From: an uncultured Lachnospiraceae bacterium
GTDB taxonomy: Bacteria; Bacillota; Clostridia; Lachnospirales; Lachnospiraceae
Direction: 5' to 3'
NCBI GenBank assembly: GCA_937920345.1
Contig: CALGVA010000068.1
Coordinates: 1 to 29,950, forward strand
DNA length: 29,950 nt
Of this stretch, positions 15,170 to 22,438 are shown one piece after another. Under the pieces are notes generated by a model, which saw only the letters and a list, made by a program, of their open reading frames with translations, did no database searches and had not been told where the DNA came from. The translations under genes and the position numbers were made by a program. Each line of letters starts with the position of its first letter. Positions within the stretch are counted from its first letter, which is position 1.

Positions 15170-16102
15170 TTATTTCTCTTCTGCTGCCACAATGGGGCTG
15201 TAATTGATTCTCACATCAATATCCTGGCTATAGTTGCCGAAGCTCTTGCCGAAAATGGTAAGACCGCCGACATGCTCCGCGTCTTCTTCCACCTCCAGCT
15301 TTAATTTGATGGTGCTGTGGTAATCGAATTTGAATTCGTTTATGGTCACGTCCGATACCTGAAGCCCGTCAATGAAGGTCCCCTTTTTGTTGATTACGAG
15401 TATTTTCAACAGACCGTATTGATTCCAGTTAGGATACCACCAGTCGGGCGTGAAAATGCCCTGTACGGACCCGAAATCACCTGGGCTTGTCCAGGTGGCT
15501 ACTTTTTTGCCGTTGATCTTAAAAGAGATGTCGGACGGCCATATATCATTGATACCGGGGGCCTCAGAGCTGATTTCCAGAGAGATCGTGATCTGGTCAA
15601 TTTTCTGTCCGTAAGGGATAAAATTCGGAACAATATATTCTACATAACCTCTTGTAAACCACAGAATTTCGGCTTCGTATCTTCCGGGGTGGGCAAAATA
15701 TCTGGTATCGTCAACCTCCCCGATCAGGGCGGTATTGGAAGCGAGGCCGCAGGTGGGATATACGTCATAGTCCGTAAAATGTCCCACTTTTAAACTTGTG
15801 TGATAGATATTTTTAAAATCTTCCTGTGAATCGATATCGATCAGAATTTTGTCCAGATATACGGAACATTTTTTCTGGTTGCCGTGTCCGGCAGATTCAC
15901 TGGAGATCGAAACAATGCCGCAGTCTTCCAGTTTCTTGATATGGTTCGTCAGAGCTCCGTTTGTGATGTTCAGTCTGCCGGCAAGCTCGTTCATATTCAT
16001 TCCGTGGTTTTCCAAAAGTATTTTGATGATCTCGATCCTGACTTCCGAACCCAGCGCTTTGAAAATTTCCAGACCGTCATCTAATGTTTTAATATGAAGC
16101 AT
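15170..16102 (-). CDS. ArsR-type winged-helix regulator with large beta-rich sensor domain
   Basis: A 310-residue protein. Residues 1-85 form an ArsR-like winged helix (IFKALGSEVRIEIIKILLENHGMNMNELAGRLNITNGALTNHIKKLEDCGIV). The remaining 220 residues look mostly beta, with aromatic stretches such as FTPDWWYPNWNQYGLLKI and ATWTSPGDFG, which are typical of sugar-binding surfaces. This is an unusual partner for an ArsR head. The gene converges with the GH51/DUF6171 pair, so control by an arabinose-containing ligand is a reasonable inference. No metal-binding cysteine pair is seen in the HTH domain. The 66-base gap to the DUF6171-like gene has no terminator. Confidence 0.85.
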   Translation of the reverse strand: MLHIKTLDDGLEIFKALGSEVRIEIIKILLENHGMNMNELAGRLNITNGALTNHIKKLEDCGIVSISSESAGHGNQKKCSVYLDKILIDIDSQEDFKNIYHTSLKVGHFTDYDVYPTCGLASNTALIGEVDDTRYFAHPGRYEAEILWFTRGYVEYIVPNFIPYGQKIDQITISLEISSEAPGINDIWPSDISFKINGKKVATWTSPGDFGSVQGIFTPDWWYPNWNQYGLLKILVINKKGTFIDGLQVSDVTINEFKFDYHSTIKLKLEVEEDAEHVGGLTIFGKSFGNYSQDIDVRINYSPIVAAEEK

Positions 16103-16196
16103 AATGTGTTCCCTGACCTTAGATTATTTTAGTATTTATTAAAATATATTATTTTATTATATAGCGGTTAGATCAAATATGCAATATTTTCGTTGT

Positions 16197-16239
16197 GAGT
16201 CGGGTAATTTCGAGTCAAGTAATTTGCGTCGGGTAATTT
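16197..16239. repeat. Three tandem 15-base repeats
   Basis: GAGTCGGGTAATTT (16197-16210), CGAGTCAAGTAATTT (16211-16225) and GCGTCGGGTAATTT (16226-16239) lie head to tail in the gap between the ArsR and TetR genes. They may be regulator half-sites on one helical face (15-base period) or a simple repeat. The 16103-16196 part is very AT-rich and probably contains the ArsR promoter (TATAAT on the minus strand at 16161-16156). Confidence 0.5.
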
Positions 16240-16331
16240 GTGCGCGGCAGATGTGCAGTATTTGTTCAAATTCACAATTTACACCAGAGCATGATAAAGA
16301 GCCGATTGCAGACCGGCCATTCAGGAATCTG

Positions 16332-16360
16332 TTGACAGAACCTGACGCGGAATATATAAT
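16332..16360 (+). promoter_or_regulatory. Consensus promoter of the TetR-flavodoxin operon
   Basis: A perfect TTGACA (16332-16337), 17-base spacer and perfect TATAAT (16355-16360). Transcription should start near 16367, about 105 bases before the TetR start codon. Such a strong promoter is expected to need repression, in line with the palindrome just downstream. Confidence 0.8.
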
Positions 16361-16373
16361 CACATTATATAAG

Positions 16374-16390
16374 TTCATTATATAAATGAA
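16374..16390. promoter_or_regulatory. Candidate operator of the TetR gene
   Basis: TTCAT and ATGAA form a perfect inverted repeat around a 7-base AT centre. TTATATAA also occurs twice, 13 bases apart, at 16365 and 16378. The site sits on the expected transcription start, where TetR-family proteins commonly autorepress. Confidence 0.4.
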
Positions 16391-16472
16391 TTATACAAAA
16401 TTATGGATATGGCTTTCAAAGCATATTTACGAACAGTGTCTTCCGCATGGAACGATTGTGAAAGGAAAGCGA

Positions 16473-17066
16473 ATGCCGAAACAAAGAATCACCAAAGAGA
16501 TGATCGTGGAAGCCGCCTTTGAAATAGCGCGGGTAAACGGACCGGACAGAATGGTTGTGAAGGAGATCGCCGACAGACTGGGGTGTTCGGTGCAGCCGAT
16601 TTACAGCTATTGCGACAGCATGGAAGGGCTTAAGAGGGACTTGACGATACGTGTGCGGCAGTTTGTGCAGGGATTTGTGCAGGATTATCTGGCGGCAGAC
16701 GCGGATGCGCCGGGCGGGGATTTCTTTAAGATGATAGGACATGCCTACGTGCAGCTTGCCGAGACTGAGCCGCATATATTTCAGATGTATGTGCTGCATG
16801 AACGGGAAGGCATAGACTCGCTGGAGGCGCTGTATCAGGCCGAGAGCCATCCGGATGTGGCGCGGAAGATTGCGGAAAGTCTGCAGATCGATATCACCAG
16901 GGCACGCATGCTGCATCGCAATATGATGATCTATAATGTGGGAATCGGAACGATTCTTGCGACGGCCGTTCCGGGTATTCCGACGACGGAGATCTACGAG
17001 CAGCTCGATCTTGCGTATCAGGCGTTTGCAGATCAGGCCGGGGTGAGTAAGCTGACTGACGGATAA
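16473..17066 (+). CDS. TetR/AcrR-family regulator
   Basis: A 197-residue regulator. Its N-terminal HTH (ITKEMIVEAAFEIARVNGPD then VVKEIADRLGCSVQPIYSYCDSMEGLK) is of TetR type, and the helical C-terminal domain presumably binds an effector. AAAGGA at 16461-16466, six bases before the ATG at 16473, fixes the start. An ATG at 16386 in the same frame lies inside the putative operator and has no ribosome site. It is followed by the flavodoxin gene on the same strand, the probable target. Confidence 0.88.
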   Translation: MPKQRITKEMIVEAAFEIARVNGPDRMVVKEIADRLGCSVQPIYSYCDSMEGLKRDLTIRVRQFVQGFVQDYLAADADAPGGDFFKMIGHAYVQLAETEPHIFQMYVLHEREGIDSLEALYQAESHPDVARKIAESLQIDITRARMLHRNMMIYNVGIGTILATAVPGIPTTEIYEQLDLAYQAFADQAGVSKLTDG

Positions 17067-17171
17067 GGCTTTACCATGCAGTTATGGAGTGTAAAGCTGA
17101 AAAACAAGGCTGTATTTTTTAGTAAAAAATGCTGCGGCAAGGTAATGATGAGAGGGCAGGAGATGACGAAT

Positions 17172-17747
17172 ATGAATAATATGAAGAAAGAAGGATGTAA
17201 GGCGCTGCTTGTTTATTACAGTAAGACGGGGTTTACACAGAAATACGCGGAGTGGATCAAAGAAGCGCTGCCGCAGGATATATCCTGCGATCTGGTGCCT
17301 TATAAGGAACGCGGGAAGCTGAAATGGGAGCAGTATGATTTGATTTTATTCGGCGGCGGTTTCCATGCAGGAATGATTAACGGGTTGAAGTGGTTTAAAG
17401 CGCAGGCGGGCAGACTGCCGGAGCAGATAAGACAGGGCGGCAGAACTGCCGTATTTGCAACAGGGGCAATGCCTGTAGATGCGCCCGATGTGGAGAAAGC
17501 GATGCGGCAGAACTTCACGGAGCAGGAATGGGCGCAGATGAAAACATTTTATCTGCCGGGCGGTCTGTGCTATGAGAGAATGGGCATCGGAGACAAGCTC
17601 ATGATGTCTGTTTTCAAAGCCATGCTGAAGGAGTCGAAAGTTGACAGCCGGATACAGCAGATCGTGGCCAGCTCCCACGACATTACGAGTAAGGAGGCGA
17701 TTATTCCGATCGTGGAGTGGTGCAGTGCCGTTTCCCGATCAATGTGA
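17172..17747 (+). CDS. Flavodoxin-domain protein
   Basis: A protein of about 191 residues with a flavodoxin-like fold: ALLVYYSKTGFTQKYAEWIKE is the FMN phosphate-binding loop (S/TxTGxT), and LILFGGGFHAGMINGLKWF and AVFATGAMPVD match the later FMN loops. It resembles the HemG-like or multimeric flavodoxin branch. The redox partner is unknown. I chose the ATG at 17172, nine bases after AGGAG; ATGs at 17163 and upstream are less well placed. The last 47 bases overlap, on the opposite strand, the end of the EFR1 gene. Confidence 0.85.
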   Translation: MNNMKKEGCKALLVYYSKTGFTQKYAEWIKEALPQDISCDLVPYKERGKLKWEQYDLILFGGGFHAGMINGLKWFKAQAGRLPEQIRQGGRTAVFATGAMPVDAPDVEKAMRQNFTEQEWAQMKTFYLPGGLCYERMGIGDKLMMSVFKAMLKESKVDSRIQQIVASSHDITSKEAIIPIVEWCSAVSRSM

Positions 17748-18483
17748 TTGCCTTTTGCGGACATTGATTGATACAGCGATAGCACATTGTACACTTTCCG
17801 GCAGCTGTGATTCCGGACGCGGTCAGAGTCAGATTGTGCATGGGACATACTGAGGTGCATCTGCCGCATTTTATGCACGCATCCGGGTGGATGGTCAGTT
17901 TGTCGGAATAGTGTTTCATCTTGCGGGCGAACCAGAGTCTCTGCCCGAACAGCCCGGACAGATGGGCAAATAAGTGCAGACCTTCCTGCGGCGGCCTGTG
18001 GGCTGCCGTCTTTCGGGCGGCGTTTTCCAGCTTCCGTTCAGCCTTTATAATGATTTCCCGATTCTTTTCCGGAGAGAATTTCAGCAGCTTGACGTCACTG
18101 ATACAGTCCGGCATGATGATGTGAAGACCGCCAATGATATCTGCGCCGTATTCTCGCAATAATCTGGCGGCAACACCGGCGCCGTCTCCACTGAACAGGG
18201 CCATTGTACATAAGATAAAAATCTTTTTCCCTTTCCACAATTCTTTGTTTTCCACGATAAAATCCCGCATAATCTTAGGCAGGCTGCTGTAGTAGACCGG
18301 GTATGCGAGCAGCAGCAGTTCCTGTTCAGACTGTATGGCATTTGCCGCGCATACAGACTCTTCAATCGAGATGATCCGCGCAGCCTGCTCCGGTGCTGCT
18401 GCGCCGTATACAGACAGAGCGTCGATGAATTTTGTGACGCAATGTCTGGTGTTTCCTGTTCCGCTGAAATAGATTCCTGTCAT
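17701..18483 (-). CDS. EFR1-type flavodoxin-ferredoxin fusion protein
   Basis: A 260-residue electron carrier with an N-terminal flavodoxin-like domain (GIYFSGTGNTRHCV, residues 3-16; LLLLAYPVYYSSLPKIM, 56-72) and a C-terminal double [4Fe-4S] ferredoxin: C203-C206-C209-C213P and C231-C234-C237-C241P. This is the layout of the EFR1 family of clostridial iron-sulfur flavoproteins. The partner pathway is unknown. The ATG at 18483 has GGAGG six bases upstream. It is the second gene of an operon with the TetR at 18527-19201 (43-base gap). Its 3' end overlaps the convergent flavodoxin gene by 47 bases. Confidence 0.92.
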   Translation of the reverse strand: MTGIYFSGTGNTRHCVTKFIDALSVYGAAAPEQAARIISIEESVCAANAIQSEQELLLLAYPVYYSSLPKIMRDFIVENKELWKGKKIFILCTMALFSGDGAGVAARLLREYGADIIGGLHIIMPDCISDVKLLKFSPEKNREIIIKAERKLENAARKTAAHRPPQEGLHLFAHLSGLFGQRLWFARKMKHYSDKLTIHPDACIKCGRCTSVCPMHNLTLTASGITAAGKCTMCYRCINQCPQKAITLIGKRHCTTPRSE

Positions 18484-18526
18484 AATTTTCCTCCATGCCG
18501 GTGCAGTTCTCGGCCTGCTTTTCCTG

Positions 18527-19201
18527 TCAAAGCAATTTACTGCCTCCGTGGCTGGTCGGCGCTGCGGGTTCTCTGACGGTGATTGCGCGATACAGCGTCT
18601 CAAATCCGTAGGAGAGAAATGCGTCCCGTGACAGACCGATCTCCTGTTCTATGTAAGTCCGTTTATTTTCTCCGGTCAGAATCAGGCCGGACAGCATACC
18701 CCAGAAAGAGAAGATCGTCGGCAGGATAGGGAGATCCGCACGGAAGTCGCCCGCAGCGATGCCTTCCTGTATAAAGCGGCAAATCTTATCGTTGATCTTT
18801 TCACCGATCCGGAATGTTTCCTGTTCCTCCGGCAGAAAATCCGTATGGGTAAAATCGATGTTGATTTCACATAGTGCCAGCTGGAAATAGAAGGGGTATT
18901 CCCGCTGGTATGCGACAAGCGACTGACAGATCCTCTCATAGCGTTTCCTTGTATTGCCTGCCGTTTCCAGTGCGTTTACGACGTGCGCATACAGCTTCTC
19001 CATGCTCTCCAGGACAAGAACGCTTACAATCTCTTCTTTGTTTTTGAAATAGACGTACAGAGTCGCTTTGCTGTATCCGGCCTTCCGGGCGATCTCGCTC
19101 ATGGAAGTATGCTCGATGCCTTTTTGTATAAAAAGTTCCTGTGCGGCGTCAGCAATATTTTTACGATGCACAGATCCCGGTTCTTTCTTTCTGCGTCCCA
19201 T
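18527..19201 (-). CDS. TetR/AcrR-family regulator
   Basis: A 224-residue regulator with a classical TetR N-terminus (RKNIADAAQELFIQKGIEHTSMSEIARKAGYSKATLYVYFKNKEEIV). The C-terminal helical domain ends with the segment FSFWGMLSGLILTG. It is unrelated in detail to the other TetR at 16473. It leads the operon with the EFR1 gene and sits behind a promoter that overlaps a 21-base palindrome, so autorepression is likely. Confidence 0.9.
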   Translation of the reverse strand: MGRRKKEPGSVHRKNIADAAQELFIQKGIEHTSMSEIARKAGYSKATLYVYFKNKEEIVSVLVLESMEKLYAHVVNALETAGNTRKRYERICQSLVAYQREYPFYFQLALCEINIDFTHTDFLPEEQETFRIGEKINDKICRFIQEGIAAGDFRADLPILPTIFSFWGMLSGLILTGENKRTYIEQEIGLSRDAFLSYGFETLYRAITVREPAAPTSHGGSKLL

Positions 19202-19226
19202 GCGATTTTCCCAGCCTTTTCTTGTT

Positions 19227-19274
19227 AATTAAACCAATGGTTTAATTATTGCATACAAATATGATCTTGTCAAT
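19227..19274 (-). promoter_or_regulatory. TetR-EFR1 promoter with overlapping palindromic operator
   Basis: On the minus strand TTGACA (19274-19269), an 18-base spacer and AATAAT (19250-19245) form the promoter. The palindrome AATTAAACC-AAT-GGTTTAATT (19227-19247) covers the -10 end and start region, the usual place for TetR autorepression. Confidence 0.6.
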
Positions 19275-19299
19275 TGGATATACAGATGTACGGGTTCTA

Positions 19300-19308
19300 T
19301 GGTATACT
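19300..19308 (+). promoter_or_regulatory. Extended -10 promoter of the MBL gene
   Basis: TGG-TATACT (19300-19308) is an extended -10 element. No good -35 is seen at the correct distance. The start would be near 19315, leaving a leader of about 93 bases that contains the GC-rich hairpin. Confidence 0.35.
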
Positions 19309-19349
19309 ATAGATGTTTTTCGCATCGGAGAATATTTATTAATGTATAA

Positions 19350-19394
19350 GCCGGCACGGCGGGAACTGTAATAGACGATAGTACCCGCGCCGGC
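19350..19394 (+). other. GC-rich leader hairpin abutting the ribosome site
   Basis: GCCGGC (19350-19355) pairs with GCCGGC (19389-19394), and GCGGG (19359-19363) with CCCGC (19384-19388), with a 3-base bulge and a 20-base loop. It ends exactly where the AGGAGAAGG ribosome site begins (19395). It may tune initiation or mRNA stability. Confidence 0.5.
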
Positions 19395-19407
19395 AGGAGA
19401 AGGTTTT

Positions 19408-20037
19408 ATGGACAATCAGATTACAATACTTTCTTATGGCAGCGCTAACGCATATCTGGTCAGCGGACGGACGGGAAGCATTCTCATAGATACCGGAACA
19501 GAACAATACAGGGACAAGATCTTAGAGGGCTGCAGGAAGCAGTATGTGAAATTAATTGTTCTGACGCACGGGCATTTTGACCACTGTCAGAATGCGGCAT
19601 ATCTGGCTGAGGCGCTAGGCTGTCCCGTGGGAATCGGAGAAGCGGATGCCGCGCTTCTGGAACAGGGTGTGAAGCGAAAGGTACACGGCAGAGGAATCTG
19701 GGGCGGCATCTATGCCGCTGCGTCCAACTGGAATATTATACATAAGAAGATGACATATCTGAAACCGGAGGTCATTCTGCAGCCGGACATGCCCTTGTCG
19801 GTGTACGGTGTTGACGGAAAGGTGATCGCTTTGCCGGGGCACACTGCGGGTCATGTCGGCGTCCTGCTGGATTCCGGATACTTGTTTGCGGGAGACGCCA
19901 TGCAGAATATCGGGAAACCGGCGCTGACATGGTGCTACGAGGACTATGAGAGCGCGGTTGCGAGCGTGCGCAGGATAGAGGCGCTTGGCGCAGCCGGAAT
20001 CTATTACGGGCACGGGAAATCGGAGATCATTCGGTAG
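19408..20037 (+). CDS. MBL-fold metal-dependent hydrolase
   Basis: A 209-residue metallo-beta-lactamase-fold enzyme. The metal site is complete: THGHFDH (H54, H56, D58, H59), GHTAGH near residue 147, the bridging Asp in AGDA, and a final His in YGHGK. It is of glyoxalase II-like or RNase Z-like size; the substrate cannot be read from the sequence. There is no signal peptide, so it is cytoplasmic. It is divergent from the TetR gene and lies 98 bases before aroA, perhaps co-transcribed. Confidence 0.88.
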   Translation: MDNQITILSYGSANAYLVSGRTGSILIDTGTEQYRDKILEGCRKQYVKLIVLTHGHFDHCQNAAYLAEALGCPVGIGEADAALLEQGVKRKVHGRGIWGGIYAAASNWNIIHKKMTYLKPEVILQPDMPLSVYGVDGKVIALPGHTAGHVGVLLDSGYLFAGDAMQNIGKPALTWCYEDYESAVASVRRIEALGAAGIYYGHGKSEIIR

Positions 20038-20135
20038 GCTTTGCAGAAGCGCATCATTGCAGGCATTGAAGCCGGTGCCGCGGTATAAAAACCGGATGGA
20101 TATGAGGGACAGTAAGCAGAGAAGAGGATATATAT

Positions 20136-21449
20136 ATGAATCAGTATCATGTCAGGAAAATAGAGCAGATCAAAGAAATCGAAGTGCAGGTGCCGGGATC
20201 GAAGAGCATCACAAACCGGGCGCTGTTACTCGCCGCGCTGTCGGCGCACGCCTGCAGACTGCACGGCGTTCTATTCAGCGATGATTCCAGAGCTTTTCTG
20301 GACAGTCTGGTGCAGCTGGGCTTTGCGGTGGAGGCGGATGAGGAGACGAAGGAAGTCGTGATTCAGGGATCTGGCGGCAGGATTCCGAATACGCGCGCCT
20401 GTATCAATGTGAGAAGCGCAGGTACGGCGGCAAGGTTTCTGACAGTCATGCTGGCGCTTGCGGGCGGCGAATATGAACTGCAGGCATCGCCCCAGATGTG
20501 CAGGCGTCCCATGCAGCCTCTTCTGGACATATTAAAAAAGGCGGGCGTTGCATTTACGTTTCTCGGTGAAGAGGATCATTTTCCGTTTGTGATGCGGTCG
20601 GGGTCCCTGTCCATGAAAGAGGTCCGCATCGATACCGGAATCAGCAGTCAGTTTGCCAGTGCGTTACTGATGTCGGGGGTGCTGCCGGCAGACGGGCTCA
20701 CGGTACTTCTCTCCGGGGACCGGGCGGAAGGCTCCTATATCAAGATGACGCTGGCGATGATGGAACAGTTCGGTATAAGGCCTGTCCGGGTGGAGCATGG
20801 CTACCGGATTCCCCATACAAGGGATTTCGGTCTTGCGGAATATCAAGTGGAGCCCGACGTGTCCGGCGCATGTTATTTCTATGCGATGGCGCCCCTGTTA
20901 CGGACAGACGTCGCGGTCAGGAATGTGCATATGGATTCTCTGCAGGGAGATATTAAGTTCTTACAGGTATTGGAGAGAATGGGCTGTACCCTTACAGATG
21001 AGACAGACGGCGTGAGACTGTGCGGCAGTACCCTTGACGGCTATCCCGGCATGGATATCTCCATGAAAGATTTTTCGGACCAGACTATGACGATGGCGGC
21101 GGTTGCGCCTTTTGCGAAAGGGGAGACATTGATTCGCGATATCGGGCATATCAGATTTCAGGAGACGGACCGGATTCATGCGGTCATCACGGAACTGACC
21201 CGTATGGGGATCGTGTGTGAGGAAGCGCCGGAGTGCGACGGGATCAGAATCAGGCCGGGTACGGTCAGGGAGTGCGCTGTTGAAACGTATGAGGATCATC
21301 GCATGGCGATGGCTTTTTCTCTGATCGGACTGAAGACCGGAAAGATAACGATTTTGAATCCGGAGTGCTGCCGGAAGACATTTGAGAATTACTTTGAACT
21401 GATAGAGGAGCTGGTTGAAAATCACCAACCGGGAAGAGATATATCCTGA
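20136..21449 (+). CDS. aroA: 3-phosphoshikimate 1-carboxyvinyltransferase (EPSP synthase)
   Basis: A 437-residue enzyme of the shikimate pathway that transfers enolpyruvyl from PEP to shikimate-3-phosphate. Visible are PGSKSITNRALLLAA (K23, S24, R28), RSAGTAARFLTVMLA, RRPMQPLLD, SSQFASALLMSG, DFSDQTMTMA, IRFQETDRI with the catalytic acid region, and the C-terminal YEDHRMAMAFSL. It is complete. The other shikimate genes are not adjacent, and the upstream neighbour is the MBL gene. An internally deleted copy of its 3' part is at 8012-8184. Confidence 0.95.
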   Translation: MNQYHVRKIEQIKEIEVQVPGSKSITNRALLLAALSAHACRLHGVLFSDDSRAFLDSLVQLGFAVEADEETKEVVIQGSGGRIPNTRACINVRSAGTAARFLTVMLALAGGEYELQASPQMCRRPMQPLLDILKKAGVAFTFLGEEDHFPFVMRSGSLSMKEVRIDTGISSQFASALLMSGVLPADGLTVLLSGDRAEGSYIKMTLAMMEQFGIRPVRVEHGYRIPHTRDFGLAEYQVEPDVSGACYFYAMAPLLRTDVAVRNVHMDSLQGDIKFLQVLERMGCTLTDETDGVRLCGSTLDGYPGMDISMKDFSDQTMTMAAVAPFAKGETLIRDIGHIRFQETDRIHAVITELTRMGIVCEEAPECDGIRIRPGTVRECAVETYEDHRMAMAFSLIGLKTGKITILNPECCRKTFENYFELIEELVENHQPGRDIS

Positions 21450-21548
21450 ACAGCCGGCTAAAATTGTCGGGTTGCGTGCAATGGGAGAAATTCGTGGATA
21501 TGCTGCGTTTCGTATGGATATTTTGCACAAATTAAGGAGTTAGCACAC

Positions 21549-21566
21549 ACTAACACATTGGTTAGT
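21549..21566. promoter_or_regulatory. Candidate metalloregulator site upstream of feoA
   Basis: ACTAAC-N6-GTTAGT is a perfect inverted repeat 34 bases ahead of the feoA -35 element. The arms match those of the larger operator at 21632 but in the opposite order. A weaker relative, TTAG-N6-CTAA, lies at 21727-21740. Confidence 0.4.
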
Positions 21567-21599
21567 ATGATGAAACGAAGGTTAGTGATAAAAATGACA

Positions 21600-21628
21600 T
21601 TGACAATGCCTTTCAGTCGTTATATTAT
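21600..21628 (+). promoter_or_regulatory. feoA promoter
   Basis: TTGACA (21600-21605), a 17-base spacer and TATTAT (21623-21628). An overlapping TATAAT at 21626 has a 20-base spacer. The downstream edge touches the 26-base palindrome at 21632. Confidence 0.6.
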
Positions 21629-21631
21629 AAT

Positions 21632-21657
21632 ATTAAGTTAGTAAGAACTAACTTAAT
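21632..21657. promoter_or_regulatory. 26-base palindromic operator on the feoA start site
   Basis: Perfect arms ATTAAGTTAGT and ACTAACTTAAT surround AAGA. Its core (21635-21652) differs by one base from a site ahead of feoB (22382-22399). The position on the transcription start fits a DtxR/IdeR/MntR-type iron-dependent repressor; the regulator itself is not in the window. Confidence 0.7.
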
Positions 21658-21788
21658 GGCCTGGCACATTTTGCGTACTTGGAGTGAATCTCGCAATTTG
21701 TCGAAGCGCAATTTATGCACATGAAGTTAGCTATGACTAATGCGCATTTCAAAGAAAATATACTGTAAGTAGAATGGAGGGACACATG

Positions 21789-21998
21789 ATGCCGCTTACA
21801 TTAGCAGAAGCAGGAGAGGAAAACATCATCAGGAAAATCGGGGGAAAGCAGGAAATAAAGGTACATCTGGAAAACCTCGGTTTTGTTGTTGGAGGGGCGG
21901 TCACGGTGATAAATGCCGTCGGGGGCAATGTGATCGTGAATGTGAAAGACTCCCGTATTGCGGTCAGCAGAGAGATGGCGCAGAAGATTATGGTTTAA
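21789..21998 (+). CDS. feoA: FeoA-family protein (first copy)
   Basis: A 69-residue SH3-like FeoA domain protein that assists FeoB in ferrous iron uptake. The pattern PLTLAEAGEE, VHLENLGFVVGGAVTVINAVGGNVIVNVKDSRIAVSREMAQKI is typical. The start at 21789 lies seven bases after GGAGGG; the ATG at 21774 overlaps the ribosome site itself. It is followed 26 bases later by a second feoA gene. Confidence 0.9.
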   Translation: MPLTLAEAGEENIIRKIGGKQEIKVHLENLGFVVGGAVTVINAVGGNVIVNVKDSRIAVSREMAQKIMV

Positions 21999-22024
21999 AA
22001 AGCGAAATGAGGAGGATAAGAGAA

Positions 22025-22252
22025 ATGAAAACATTGAAAGAATCAAAGGTCGGCGATACCGTCCGGGTGGTAAAACTCCACGGCGAGGGCGCGGTCAAAC
22101 GCCGGGTCATGGACATGGGGCTGACGAAAGGCGTGGAGGTGCAGCTTCGCAAGGTAGCGCCTCTGGGAGATCCGATCGAAGTGACCGTCCGCGGTTATGA
22201 ACTTTCCATCAGGAAAGCGGATGCGGAGATGATAGAAGTGGAAAGTGTGTAA
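22025..22252 (+). CDS. feoA: FeoA-family protein (second copy)
   Basis: A 75-residue FeoA domain protein: VGDTVRVVKLHGEGAVKRRVMDMGLTKGVEVQLRKVAPLGDPIEVTVRGYELSIRKADA. It is closer to the family consensus than the first copy. GGAGG (22011-22015) supports the ATG at 22025. Paired FeoA genes before FeoB are common in clostridia. The short distance to the first copy implies co-transcription, and a terminator follows at 22351. Confidence 0.92.
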   Translation: MKTLKESKVGDTVRVVKLHGEGAVKRRVMDMGLTKGVEVQLRKVAPLGDPIEVTVRGYELSIRKADAEMIEVESV

Positions 22253-22305
22253 AGAATATTTAAGCGGTCAGAGTACGCCTGCTAAGATGCGCTGAGTTAC
22301 ACACT

Positions 22306-22332
22306 GAAGAATGCCGGGTGCAGGCATTCTTC
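22306..22332 (+). other. Strong hairpin after feoA2
   Basis: GAAGAATGCC (22306-22315) pairs perfectly with GGCATTCTTC (22323-22332) around a 7-base loop. No T tract follows, so it is more likely an mRNA-stabilising 3' structure or part of an attenuator with the terminator 18 bases later. Confidence 0.5.
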
Positions 22333-22350
22333 TGAGACGTTCATATAAAC

Positions 22351-22375
22351 AGGGGTTTTAGCCCCTTTATTTTCA
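22351..22375 (+). terminator. Rho-independent terminator between feoA2 and feoB
   Basis: AGGGGT (22351-22356) and GCCCCT (22361-22366) form a short GC-rich stem with a 4-base loop, followed by TTATTTTC. It should separate the feoA transcript from feoB, at least partly. Confidence 0.6.
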
Positions 22376-22378
22376 AAC

Positions 22379-22399
22379 TATAAGTTAGTTAGAACTAAC
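22379..22399 (+). promoter_or_regulatory. feoB promoter -10 and iron-type operator
   Basis: TATAAG (22379-22384) is a -10-like hexamer with a poor -35. Overlapping it, GTTAGTT-AG-AACTAAC (22384-22399) is a perfect inverted repeat. The 18-base core at 22382-22399 matches the feoA operator at 17 of 18 positions. Confidence 0.55.
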
Positions 22400-22438
22400 A
22401 ATAGAGGGAGCGTAGAATGCTTCGGAATGGAGGAAATG

